A DNA stretch of 64,000 nt from Rhexocercosporidium sp. MPI-PUGE-AT-0058. Taxonomy: Eukaryota > Ascomycota > Leotiomycetes > Helotiales. The notes beneath the pieces were generated by a model, which had not been told where the DNA came from, searched no databases, and was given only the letters and a program-made list of their open reading frames with translations. The stretch lies in NCBI GenBank assembly GCA_020746875.1, contig JAGTJL010000032.1, positions 1 through 64,000 of the forward strand, given 5' to 3'. Positions 1 to 11,036 of the stretch are shown here, in pieces (the stretch's first letter is position 1; every line of letters starts with the position of its first letter). A program made the translations under genes and the position numbers.

Positions 1-3000
1 TTTAAAGTAATATTTTTTAAAAATAATAACGATTTTTATTATTATAACTTTTCTTTTTTATTTAAATTATACTTTTCCCTTTTTTTAATAAATTATATTT
101 TTTAAATATATAATATTTTTAATATTCGTTAAATAAATATTTCTTACGTTTATCCTCCGGCACTTACTTTACTACCCTTTTATTATATGCTTAGTGTTTT
201 CCCCTTTATATTACTTAAATACTTTATAATAAAAAAGATTTACTTTAATTAAAATAGCTCTTAAGGCTATAATAAATAAGCTATTAATTTAAAAAGAAAA
301 TATATAATAATTAAGAGGTTATATATAATTAAACGACTTAAGATTTAAAAAAGCTTATAAAGTTAAATAAATAAAATTAATTTATATATTTAAATAAATA
401 ATAAAGCGCGCGATAAGCTATAGGTTATTACGAGGGAAATGAGCTATTATAATTGCCTTATATTAATAATAAAGATTATTAAATTTATTATTAATAATAT
501 AAAAAGTTTATTTAAATATTAATAACTTTAATATAACGTGCTTAAAAACGGAGCCTAGTACTTCGAGACTATGACAGTTAAGCTAAAGACAGGCAAAATA
601 AGTATAATTAATAAATTATAAATCTCTAGCTTTTTTATATTTCTTTTATACCTTTAACTTTTTATATTATAAGTGCTTTATTTTTAATTAAATTATTAAT
701 CTTCGGAAATTAGCGGTCGAATTATTATAAGCTTAAAGTTTAACGTAAGGGTTATTATTAAACTTTATGAGTTCTTTTAATTAACGGTTATTAAATCTGA
801 GCTCTTACGTTGCTTAAGTATTAATAATAGTAATTTAATTAAGAGTAAAAGTATAAAATAGTAAATTAAGTACCGTAATAAGCTAAGCCTGCCTTAAGTT
901 ATTTTAAGTAATAAATTAAAGTATTAAAGTAATAACGATTTTATTTCTTTAGAGTTTCGGTTAATTAATTTTAAAATAATAAGATAAGTAGAATTACTTT
1001 ATATAAAAAGAGATTTTAATTAATCTGAATTATACGTTTCTTTTTTAATCGTTCTGAAATCTCGCTTATTAGAATTTAAATATTATTATTATGATTTCGT
1101 TGCGATAATAATTTTATAAAGGACTTAAGCGAGTAAATAATGTTTTATTATAAGCACTTAAGTTATTTATAAGTATTCCTTTGACTTTATTTTTATAAGG
1201 CTGTTTTTTATTAAGTAAATTAATTAAACTTTAAGTTAAAAGCTTTTTTTAATTAAATATTAGTCTTCGGACCCTTAAATTAAAAATATTAATTAATTAA
1301 GAAAGAGTATTATTACTTTTACTTTTAAAATATATTTAATTTTTCCTTAAATTTAAAATCCGGCTTAGTTTATACCGGCTTATAAAGGTATTTAAGGAAT
1401 ATTTTTATTACCTTTAAAGTTATTATAAAGTTATATTAATATAAGGTTTTTTAAAAGAAAATCTTATCTTTAAATAAAAAGGGGTTATTTTAATAAAAAG
1501 GGGTTATTTTAATAAAAAAGGACTTCCGAAAAGCTCGATATTATTAATTTAAAGGTTATTTATAATATAATTAATAAAAGCTTAAAATAAATAATAAAGT
1601 TAAAAATACTTTTTATTTTAATAAGGCGATTAAAGCTACGCTTTTACTTTAAGTCTTTAAATTATATTAAAGAAATATTAAAATTTAAAAGTTAATAATA
1701 TCGAACGAAAGGGAACTTACTTTTAGCTTCTTATCCTTTTTAATTAATTAATAATAAAAAGTAAGTCGAAGGAAAGCGATGATAAAAGCGATTTAAAATA
1801 GCTTATAGCTTATTAAAGCTTTAAGGGTTATTTTCAAAAAGCTTTTACTTTATAACTTATTATTAAAAAAAGAGAGAGATTATAAGAAAGACTAAGTAGC
1901 TCGAAGTTAATATATAAAGTATAATATTTTTTCTTTTTTTTTTTAAATATAATAAATTTTAATTATTTATAATAATTTATTTATTTATTAAAAAATAATA
2001 AAAAGATATAATAAGAAATTATTAAAGTATTATTAACGTTTTTATTTAATATAATGATTATTAAGATAAAAAGAAGAGAAATTATTTAAGATTAATTTTA
2101 TTATTATTTAATATTAACTTATTAAAAAAGTAAAAGTAAAAAAAAGAAAACAAAAATAAAGAAAAGATTTAATTAAGTTAAAAAAAGAAATGCTTTAATT
2201 AGCTTCTTTTTACTTTTTTATTATATTTTAAACTTTAAAAGTAAAAAAAACCGTCTTTTAATTATTATTTACTTTTAATTTTATATATTTATATATTTTT
2301 GCTTTTTAATATATTCTTAATATATTTCCTTTTATTTTTAATAATAATTAAGAAATTAAAAAAGTTCGTAAAAGATTTATTAAAGTAAAAGTATAAGAAA
2401 GGAGTAAGGTCGTTAAAGATATATTAGCTTAAAGTATAAAGGAATATTAACGAATTTAACGCGTTATAAGGATTAATTTTTATTTTATAAAAAAAATTAA
2501 TTTTTATACTGTAAAGAAAAGAGTTAGGAATTTATTTAAAATATTAATTATACGCCGATTTATTTTAAAAGAATTACTTTAACTTTATTAAAATTAAAAT
2601 TTATTTAAATATAATATTTAAAAAAGTAAGTTTAAGTAATAAAAATAATATAATAAGTATTAAAAGATATAAAAAGATTAATATAAAAGTGAAAAGACGC
2701 GTAAAGCTTTTTTAAGAGTATTATAAAAAAGAATAATAAAGTTATTAAAAAGAAAAGGAAAGAAAAAGAGTAATAAAGTAAAAGACGATATTTAAAGGTA
2801 TTAAACGAGACGATTATTTATTTTTAAAGGTAAAGTATAAATCACTTAATATTTATTTGTTTTTACTTAAATATATTTTCTTTTAAGTATTTAAAGCTTT
2901 AAAGTTATAATATTAGTTTTTATTTCTTTATTTAAGGTCGAGTATGAGTTTTTTAAAAGGAGGACGTATATAATAGAGTTGACTTTAAAGGCTTATTTAT

Positions 3001-3260
3001 TACGTAATTAAGTTATATTTTACTGTATTTAAGATAGTTTTTAAGGTAATATTTTTTAAGAATAATAACGATTTTTATTATTATAACTTTTCCTTTTTAT
3101 TTAAATTATACTTTTTTCTTTTCTTAATAAATTATACTTTTTAAATATATAATATTTTTAATATTTATTAAATAAGTATTTCTTACGTTTACCCTCCGGC
3201 ACTTGCTTTGCTACCCTTTTGTTATGTGCTTAGTGTTTTTCCTTCTATAATATATTAAAA
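1..3260. mobile_element. RIP-degraded LTR-type element flanked by direct repeats
   Basis: Very AT-rich DNA with no usable reading frame. A block at 1-220 recurs in the same orientation at 3040-3249 with mainly C/T and G/A differences; both copies share the landmark CCTCCGGCACTT and end in GTGCTTAGTGTTTT followed by TATA. Direct repeats about 3 kb apart suggest the two LTRs of one element whose left end lies outside the window. A purine-rich stretch just before the right copy (around 2955-2967) could be the polypurine tract, with the LTR then starting near 2968. The right copy ends where gypsy coding sequence begins in mid-domain (3262), so this element seems to have jumped into an older one. 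No Gag or Pol motif could be read inside it. Solo repeats by chance are a less likely alternative. Confidence 0.55.
1473..1520. repeat. 19-bp tandem duplication in AT-rich DNA
   Basis: The unit AATAAAAAGGGGTTATTTT occurs twice head to tail (1473-1491 and 1492-1510), followed by a partial third copy. It lies inside the RIP-ruined element, and the two full units are identical, so the duplication probably arose after most of the decay. Confidence 0.85.
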
Positions 3261-3261
3261 G

Positions 3262-4880
3262 AACGGAAAACGTTAAGGCCGACGCCCTTAATAAAAAATT
3301 AAAATATTTCGTAAATAAAACATACGAGTTATATATTATACTTAAGAAGGATAATAACTTACTAATAGTTAATTATAAATAATTAATAACGACAAACTAA
3401 GTCCTTAAGAAAATCTAAAAAGGCTATATTAACGACTTAATAATAATTAAATAAAAAAGTAATTAAATAAAGGGTTCTCTTTTATTATTATTAAAGTTCT
3501 TTTATATTAAGGACAAGTTTATATTTTAATTTAAAATAAAGTAGACTTTATTAAAAAAATAATAAAAACTACCGGCTTATAGGCATTAAAGAGTAATTAA
3601 GATACTGTCGAGGCTATTTAGAGAATATTATTTCCCGGGAATAAGAAAAGTAATTAAAGACGTGGTTTTATTTTATAATATATATATATAAAATAAAGTA
3701 AACTATTATATGTTATATAAGCTTCTGAAGTTATTAGCGACACTGCCACGCTTATAAAAGTTAATTGCCTTAGACTTTATAATCGAACTATTACCCTCGA
3801 AGGATTTAATTATTAAAATTACTTACGATTCGATTTACGTAATAACGAATAAAATAGTAAAGTACGCGTATATAATATTAGTATTAAGTATATAAGATGC
3901 GCCGACAATAGCGTAAGTATTCCTTCGAACGATTTTTGTGAATTACGGAATATTAAATAAAGTTATTTTAAATAAAAATAAATTCTTTACTTTGAAATTT
4001 TAAAAAACATTAGTATTACTTTTAAAAATAAAATAGAAAATATTAACGGCGTTTTACTTTTAAACTAACGGCTAAATAAAACAAATTAATTAAATAATAA
4101 AAACTTATTTTCAATATTATATAAATTATAAATAAAATAATTAAGTTTAATTATTCTTAACCGCTTAATTTACATATAATAACGCGAATTAAAAGACTAT
4201 TAAAGTATTACTATTTTACGTAAATTAGGGGTATAACTTAACGATATATAATATATTAATTACGGGTTAAAAGACTGCGTATGAAGTTATATTATAAAAG
4301 GATAAGCTTAAGTAATTATATAACGAATTATTAACGGATATTTTATTTATTATATAAAGATTAGCTATTTATTATAATAAAAAACATAATATAAGATTAA
4401 CGCTAAAAGAAGGGAATAAGGTTTACTTACTTAAAAAGAATATTATGATTAAGCGATTAAGTAATAAATTAAATTATAAAAAGCTAAGATTATTTAAAAT
4501 TACGAAAGTTAAAAGATTAATTAATTATTAATTAATACTTCCGAAAACTATAAATATTTACTCGGTATTCTATATATTTCTCCTCGAATTAATATTATTA
4601 AGGGCACTATTAGCTCTTATTATAAAAGTATAACCGATAAACCCGAACGCTAAATATAATATTAAAACTATTTTAAACTATTAATATTTCCGTAGCGTCG
4701 CTAAGTATTTAATTAAATAAAAAAGGTATTTATAATTTAAAAATACTTAAAAACTTAAGTTTAACCTTTATTATTTTAAGTAATTTTAAAAGTTTTATTT
4801 ATAAAATTTAAAATTTACTTAAAAGGCCGAATTTATAAAGTTAAGTAAGACTTGCTTAATTAAAGGGAATTTAGCGAAGT
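3262..4880 (+). mobile_element. Ty3/gypsy chromovirus relic (RNase H end, integrase, chromodomain), RIP-ruined
   Basis: Read forward with stops ignored, three landmarks appear in order. At 3265-3300 is the RNase H/integrase linker motif ENVKADAL. At 3565-3665 is the remnant of the integrase HHCC region with its FPGIRK segment. At 3820-4200 is the integrase core with the YDS.YVI and N.GIL motifs. A chromodomain follows at about 4645-4800, recognisable by KYLIK and the aromatic positions around it. The catalytic Asp and Glu codons and several His codons have changed to Asn, Lys and Tyr, all by C:G to T:A transition. The reverse transcriptase and Gag halves are absent; they probably lie left of the inserted element at 1-3260 and outside the window. 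The copy is dead. Confidence 0.8.
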
Positions 4881-6831
4881 CGACGGCGAATGGCGGAGTA
4901 AGCGGGCGAATAATAGAGGCCTTTGTCTTTCTTTTTTTATAGTTTTTTTTATTTTTACTTCCTTTAATTTATTTATGCTTTTAAGGCCACGATAAAGCAT
5001 TTTTATTTTTCGCTTTTTTAAGAACTTTTATTAACAGGTTAAGTAATTAAAGCGACTTATAGCTTTTTATAAGGCCGTGGTTATTTTCTCTTAGGCCCGT
5101 AAGAATTTGTCACGTGTAACCTTTTCGGCCTCGCGCGTTAAATACTCTTTTACTTTTAGTTTATTCTCTGCCTTTTCGAGAGCATCTTAACTCTCGATTA
5201 AAGGCATTTCGATATTATACCTCTTATTAACTTTAATACACTTCGAGTAACGACTCGACTCGGAGGACATTACGCACGTCTTATTATTTTAAATATAAAA
5301 CGTATAAAACATCGTCTCGAAACCGTTCTTTTCGATTTTATAAAATAAAATAATTTATTTTCTTTTTTTTAAAAAAATGTATTATATTTTTTTCTTTAAT
5401 ATATACTTATTTAATTATAATAAAAAGAGAAGATAGCCGCCGAATATATATAATATTTTTTTAAGTTATTTAAGCGTAAAAGCCACGCTAGGCTAGGAAG
5501 GAGATAATATTATAAACGCCTTACGTCTTATAATATTAAACCCCGAGACAGCGTAATACTTAAGACTATAAGTTTAAAAAGGTACGGGTTTTAAGAAAAG
5601 TATATTAAAAAAGTATTACTCTTAAAAATATTCTTTTAAAAGACTTTAATACTTAGGATTTTATAAGTTATATATTATATAAATGTTATTTTAAGTAAAC
5701 GACTAAAGGGTAAATAAGCCCCTAAATTACGCGACCTCCTTACGTAACGACCGCCAGGACCGGTGAACCGCTAAAGGTCTAGCGGTCTTAGCGGTCTTAA
5801 AGAAGACAAAGGTTTTATATAAGACTAGCACGTTTATTATTAAATAAAAGTTTTATATTTAATTAAAAATAATATCTTTAATTATATTAATTATTTTATT
5901 TATTTTATTATACGTAATACAATTATTTCTCGATTATTAAAATTAATATAACCCACCGTATCTACACCGAGTAAATACACGGACCGTGACAATCTATTAT
6001 TTTCTTAGACGAGTTTATAAAGAGTTAGAGATAATATAACGCTTATTTTATAAAAGATGGCAATTACATATAAATAGCGCCTTATATTCTATAACAGGAA
6101 TATGAAGATAATAAGAGTTTCTTAGAATCTTTAATTATTTAAGAAAAAAGATAAGGAGAGAAGTAAGTTATATATAAAAGTAAGCTCTATAGAAGCTCGT
6201 TTAATCTCGGTAACTTCCTAAATAAGAAGTGCGTAGCCGAGACCGGAAATAAGGCTCTAGGAGCTCTAAACTGCCACACGTATAAAGAAGCCATTTTAAC
6301 AGAGTTATATTAATTATTTAATAAACAGGCTTTACTTCTAGATAATTCAAGATATGCTAAAGTTATGACGCTGACCGCTCTCGGCAGTATTAAGCCAATA
6401 AAAGGCTATTTTTAAATAACTACAGCTAATCAGAAGCTTAGGATTTGCTAAGCGAGCCACTTCTTATTTATTAATCACATCCAGCAAATACCCAAACTCA
6501 CTCCAAAATCAAGAAATTTAACTCCTCCAGCTTATAAGCTACTTATAAGTTGACTTTTTAATAACTGATTAAGAACTAGCCCTAACCCTCACTGATGACT
6601 TACATGAAAGAGCTTAACTTAATTAATCGACTTATCTCAACTGACTTATTGGCCACCTTATAAACAGATAGTATCCTGTACCTCCGCTAGACCTGTCGAG
6701 TAGCCTCCCCGAACGATAAGAAAGAAAGCCGACATTTGGAATGTGCCGCGGAGAATAACCAGGCTGGCACTCATCAAAATGTATATACCAACACGTCACT
6801 TGACCTGACCACCGATACCTCATACAAGCAA
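4881..6831. other. 3' remainder of the RIP island and its edge
   Basis: AT-rich DNA continues to about 6480 without coding sequence. ACCGTGACA at 5984-5992 looks like an LTR end (many fungal LTRs start TGTCACGG and end in its complement). TGTCACGTG at 5107 is a possible matching start. Neither could be paired confidently. Base composition becomes normal near 6480-6650. The last 180 bases are the 3' flank of the leftward ceramidase-like gene. Confidence 0.4.
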
Positions 6832-8127
6832 TCACTTCTGCTCCGCGATTTCCTCCTTCCCAACGTTCACCACACCCCTTTCTAGCCACCTTATCTCACA
6901 CGTCTTCGGATCCATGATCATCGAGTGATGCGTGCACTCATTCGTAATCGGATAAGTAGCCATCCACTTCCTCAACAACTCTTCTCTCACTACTGGTGGT
7001 CTTAAATCTCCAGCTCTTACCCCATCTGCCTGCTGCTTCTTATCATGGCGCCGCCGTAAACTATTCCATCGCTTCGTGAGGCAATTCATTCTGTCTTCAC
7101 TCTCTTCTAGCCATCCTTCCATGCTCAGAATCCCGTTTTTCGTGCGTTGGTCTTGACCTGGTCGTACTGAGCCGGCGGAGTCCGTGTCATGATTTGTGTG
7201 TACGATGAATTCTCTTGAGGAGCGGACGTCGTTAGTTTTGAGGTCTCGTTCGATTACTGCTGTCGTAATACCATCACACAGAATGACGTAGCAAGGTGCA
7301 GTCGGGATCGAATTGAGTCGTTCGATGGTCATTCGTAGCGAGTCGTGGCCTTGGGGCATGACTAGTGGCTCAGCCAGAATGGCGTCCCGTAGACACGACC
7401 CGATTGCAGGTCGGAAGCCAAGAAGCACTTTGAGTTGATGTATCCGCAGGGAGATTATCGAGCAGTTGTGATTTGGCCGGAAGTTCAGCGATACTGATAA
7501 ATCTTCTCTGAAGGATTGTTAGCACGTGACAATATAAATTGGAGGTACTTGCCTGACTCCTGTCAGGACACCAACCAGTCCAGCGTACGTGACCGTTCTT
7601 GCTAGAACTTTCTCTGGCTCCGGAGATGCCGACCGGACGAATTCCAACTCACAGATGATACTCCGGAGCTCATCCATACCCCAGTCCAGAGTCCGAAAAT
7701 GCATCATCCGTTCCTGTTGAGGCTGATATCCATCATCATTTTCTTTCTTCCCATCAGCTCGAGTCATCACTCCTCCGCTCGTACATCCCAAAAGACTATC
7801 AAGCAGAACATTTAAGGCAACAAGCAGGTAAAGTGAGCATCCAACGTGCTTGGCGATGCTCTTGATTTCGATTGTCTGCTCTGGTGAAAAGACCCGACGA
7901 AGGAAGACCCAGGCTAGGAATCGAATTGAACGTTTGCCCCAAGCCCAGGGGATATAGATACCGACGACGAAGTCAAAAAGTGGAACAAGCATTCGCATTC
8001 GCGGCCCCATTTCCTGGGCCATGCGGACATAGCGCTCTTCAGGGGGTAGAGAGAGGTCGATGCGGTAGGAGGGTATTGGCTCGCCATTGTAAGACGCAGG
8101 ATCCGCGTCAGGTTCCATTCTATACAA
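6832..8127 (-). CDS. Acid ceramidase/NAAA-like amidase (416 aa, one GC-AG intron)
   Basis: Ntn-hydrolase of the acid ceramidase / N-acylethanolamine acid amidase family, expected to cleave amide-linked fatty acids of lipids. Exon 1 is 8127-7553 and exon 2 is 7507-6832. The 45-nt intron (7508-7552) starts GCAAGT rather than GT, has a GCTAAC branch site and ends CAG; only this splice joins the conserved TGVR to the LSVSLNFRPNHN block. Visible family features are the N-terminal LSLPPEERY segment and the LLGCTSGG motif, whose Cys115 is the predicted autocleavage site and nucleophile. FRTLDWGM, NFRPNHN and a late TNHD follow. A signal peptide is not obvious, so lysosome-like or cytosolic location is open. 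Length fits fungal members. The gene lies between two dead-transposon zones yet appears intact. Confidence 0.85.
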
Positions 8128-8643
8128 CGTCGTGGCTGCGTCTCCTCAGTCTGGAGTAGAAGGCGAGGAGAAGACTGGCAAAGAAACGGGGTGATCTTCC
8201 GGCGAACAGCATTGGCAGCCTGATGTCAGCCTGTTTCGCTCGGACCCATTGTCTCGAAAACATGGGACGAGGGTCGTAGACATGACCACGATTTTTTCAG
8301 GTTCTTCGTCTTGGAACTGGCTCCTAAAGCCATTGAAACCCTCTAATCGCGATGTTTCGATTCCACATGTCGTTGAACTATGCAGGAATAGTGCAAACGG
8401 AAATGACCTGAGCGCGCGTCACCACACGTGACTCCGCTACCACTCTGGAAGGGGAAGGCCGGAAAAGGTGGAAATGTCTCATCAAGGGATCTTCGAGATA
8501 AGGAACTGCAAACCCAACAACTTCAATGACACCCGAAGTTTATTCGAGGTAGCGGGGCACTAAGGGTGCATTTGGAATTCGATGCAGGAGTCATGCAGTA
8601 ATGAACGTCACTGATTTGCGATTTTGCCTTATCATTGGAGGTA
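8128..8643. other. Intergenic region upstream of the ceramidase-like gene
   Basis: Contains the presumed promoter of the leftward ceramidase-like gene. A 60-codon open frame at 8249-8431 has no recognisable motif. Ends at the TA target site of the mariner element. Confidence 0.5.
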
Positions 8644-9936
8644 CTCGTCCTCAGGGGTAAATAATGTTAGTTTTGTGTCTGTGCGCTATTCTAGAGTACT
8701 CTAGAGGTTTTTGTTGTAGAGAGGTCTTTACACGGGTATTCTCCAATAATAAATCTATACTTACTTGCCGCTTTTCAGGCCTGAAATCAAGACATTTAGC
8801 ATGGAATCCTCATTAAGTGTACCTACGCCAAAGACTCCAACAAAACAGACATCTCGAGATGAACGATTACGCTGTCAAACCCTCTACTTTGAGGCTGACT
8901 GGACTCAAGAGCAGATTGCTCTTCAATTAAACCTTACTTTACGTCAAGTTCAGCACGCTTTATCAACTCGATTGACCCCTTAACACCATTAAAGAGGCAG
9001 TAAAGCTCTTTTGAATACTCTATAACGCAAGCGTCTTATTCAATGGGTTACTACCTCAAGGGAAAATCGACGAGTCCCTTAGACTAATATACCCTCGATT
9101 CTTGGTTGAAATGTTAGTTCATACTCTATTCGAACAGCATTTTAAAAAGAAGGCTTTACCCGTAGACTTGCACGTCGAAAGAAAGCCCTTACCTACGCAA
9201 ATCGCATCTCACGACTTCAATAGGCTATTGAGCACGAAGATTGGACTGAAAATCAATGGTTTTTAATGTGTTAAAGTGACAAAACTTAGGTAAAACCTGG
9301 GAAGCATATACCGGATTGGGTTACTCGACTTGTTAAGGATATAAAGCTTTATTACCTTAATTATATTGAGTATCGATACCAAAAGAAGATTAAGTAGATG
9401 TTTTAGGGTACAATATTAAAGAAATACGGCCGACATAAGGAAGTCTTTTGAGAAAAGGATTAGGAAACAATTAATAAGGGTTTATACTTAGGAATTATTA
9501 TCTTAAAGGTTTAAGAGATCTTATAAAAATATCCCGAGCTTCAATTTTAACAAAATAACGCAGGAGGACATGCTTCTCAGTTTACAGAGTCAGTATTTAA
9601 AGCAATTAGGATTACTCCTATCTTTTGGCCAGCAAATTCTCTTAATTTAAACCCTATTAAGACGATTTAAAATGACATAAAGCTTTATATTAATTAAAAT
9701 TACCCTAATGTTCACCAATCGTATAAAAAACTACGGGCAACTATATTAAAGGCATAGGAATTTATTACAACTAAAAGAATCAAAGAATTAGTTAAGGAAA
9801 TGCCTACTAAATGTAAAGCAATAATTAAAGCAAAAAGAGGCTATACAAAATATTAAAGGAATCTTATAAAGTAGCATTACCAAGAATCTAGGTTTACACA
9901 GACTAAAATTATACATTATTTATCCCTGTAGACGAG
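8644..9936 (+). mobile_element. Complete Tc1/mariner-type transposon with TIRs and TA duplication
   Basis: The ends are imperfect inverted repeats of about 45 bp: the left begins CTCGTC and carries CAGGGGTAAATAATGT, and the right, read in complement, begins CTCGTC and carries CAGGGATAAATAATGT. Both sides are flanked by TA (8642-8643 and 9937-9938), the target duplication expected of this superfamily. The 1293-bp length is typical of a full element. It contains one transposase frame (see the pseudogene entry). TIR mismatches are largely transitions, consistent with RIP. Confidence 0.88.
8801..9856 (+). pseudogene. Tc1/mariner transposase, RIP-inactivated
   Basis: Cut-and-paste DDE transposase of the fungal Tc1/mariner type. 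The first 60 codons are open and hold the N-terminal helix-turn-helix (around WTQEQIALQL). After that one frame continues through many TAA/TAG codons to a natural terminus ending GYTKY. Recognisable landmarks are SIRTAF, EHEDWTE, the first catalytic Asp in SDKTW, the decayed second-Asp segment NNAGGHA and the third-acid region LNLNPIKT. The usual Glu after the first Asp is Lys, the second catalytic Asp is Asn, and SPDLNP has become SLNLNP. All three changes are G-to-A. The start at 8801 was preferred to 8765 because the family begins near this point. Non-functional. Confidence 0.88.
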
Positions 9937-10025
9937 TATGTATGGGCGGGGCCTGGGCTGTATGCAGAGCAATATAAACCAGCTCTTTGGGTCCGCATTC
10001 TAGTGACTTGCGTCAACTTGCTGTA

Positions 10026-10292
10026 ACGAGCCTGCCAGCACGGGTCTGTGCGCTACAGGGCATTTCACAGCCAAATGAAAAATAATATTTCTTACGCAAA
10101 ATAACAATTTGAAGATCTAGTTAAAAGAAAGACGGATATACTTCTTCTTTATCGTGTATTTCAATAATAAAGCAAAACGATTAAGCGTTCGTTGATATAT
10201 TTAAGCGTGAACTCGCCTATTTTGTATTTTCTAAGCCTGAAAGTGCCTCGCGAAACCGCCTGTAGCGCACAGACCCGTGCTGGCAGGCTCGT
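10026..10292. repeat. 267-bp unit bounded by a perfect 34-bp inverted repeat
   Basis: 10026-10059 (starting ACGAGCCTGCCAGCACGG) recurs as its exact reverse complement at 10259-10292. Similarity then continues about 12 bases inward with transition differences. The arms are GC-rich while the interior is AT-rich. No flanking target duplication is clear. It may be a small non-autonomous transposon or a relic of a larger one. It ends 56 bases before the start of the broken flavin oxidoreductase gene, so it sits in that gene's promoter. Confidence 0.75.
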
Positions 10293-10348
10293 AAGAGTAC
10301 TTATATTCTCGCTTTGTGTCGCTGTTGCGCTGTTGTGAGGTACCGAGA

Positions 10349-10902
10349 ATGGCAAAGACGCCCTCACCAACAGAAGTTCTGGCCGAGCCCTTGACGCTGC
10401 CATGCGGCCTCGTACTCTTGAATTGGTTAGCTTAGCTAAAAAAAAAAAAAAAACCGCAGTACTGGGCTGACGGGCTGATATCTTCAAGCTTGGTCAAGTG
10501 CCCATTGCAAGAGACTCTAGCCGAAGCGCCGTTCTATGACCCTCCAATCGAGAAGTTCAAGAATTTGTATGGTCAGTGGGCCGATTCGAACTATGGACTA
10601 TGGACTCATCATCACAGGCCAGTTTCAAATCGATATTCGATGTAAGCGCCCAAAGTCATCTCACCCATCCGCTCCGACAGACGTTAACAAAAATCGAGTC
10701 CTCTCAATAGAAGGCGATGTAGTCTGCCACTCAGCCTCCCTTTCCTCGCCTCATTTTGAGAGCTGGAAAGAATGGGCTCAAATCGCCCAATCAGGTGGAA
10801 CACCTTGTATCGTCCAACTTGCCCATCCAGGACGCATGTCACCAATAGGTGCTGGGAACCTGAACCTCTACGAAGCTTTACTTACCGTGAACTCCATCTG
10901 AC
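10349..10902 (+). pseudogene. Old Yellow Enzyme-type NADH:flavin oxidoreductase, frameshifted and truncated
   Basis: N-terminal third of an FMN-dependent ene-reductase. Exon 1 (10349-10425) starts MAKTPSPTEV and carries the family's LTLPCGLVL segment. Intron 1 (10426-10488) contains a poly-A run. Exon 2 (10489-10641) has CPLQETLAEAPFYDPP and the YGQWADSNYG segment, and intron 2 is 10642-10698. Exon 3 continues with SIEGDVVCHS and ends after the flavin-site motif QLAHPGRMSP. Exon 2 contains a 7-bp tandem duplication (10590-10596 and 10597-10603, unit CTATGGA) that shifts the frame just before the conserved LIITGQ. The gene is cut off near 10870, where the AT-rich transposon-bearing DNA begins. 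About two thirds of the enzyme is missing. Confidence 0.82.
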
Positions 10903-11036
10903 AGTTTGTAAAGATAAAAATAAAAAAGGATTACTAAATCTATAAAAAGGGTAGGATTGGAGATTCTAAGCTTATTAAACGTGTTACTTTATAAGTTATT
11001 ACAGTTAATAAGGGTCGCTTTATTATCCCATGGACT

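Noticed and set aside
5107..5992. 887-bp gypsy LTR from TGTCACGTG to CCGTGACA
   Set aside because: Attractive ends, but no polypurine tract before the start and no second LTR in the window to confirm it.
6632..6889. 85-codon minus-strand frame overlapping the ceramidase-like gene end
   Set aside because: Overlaps the supported exon out of frame and has no motif.
8249..8431. 60-codon frame upstream of the ceramidase-like gene
   Set aside because: Short, no motif, sits in the expected promoter.
10161..10487. 108-codon minus-strand frame
   Set aside because: Runs through the inverted repeat and antisense to the flavin oxidoreductase exon; its Phe run is only the poly-A of an intron.
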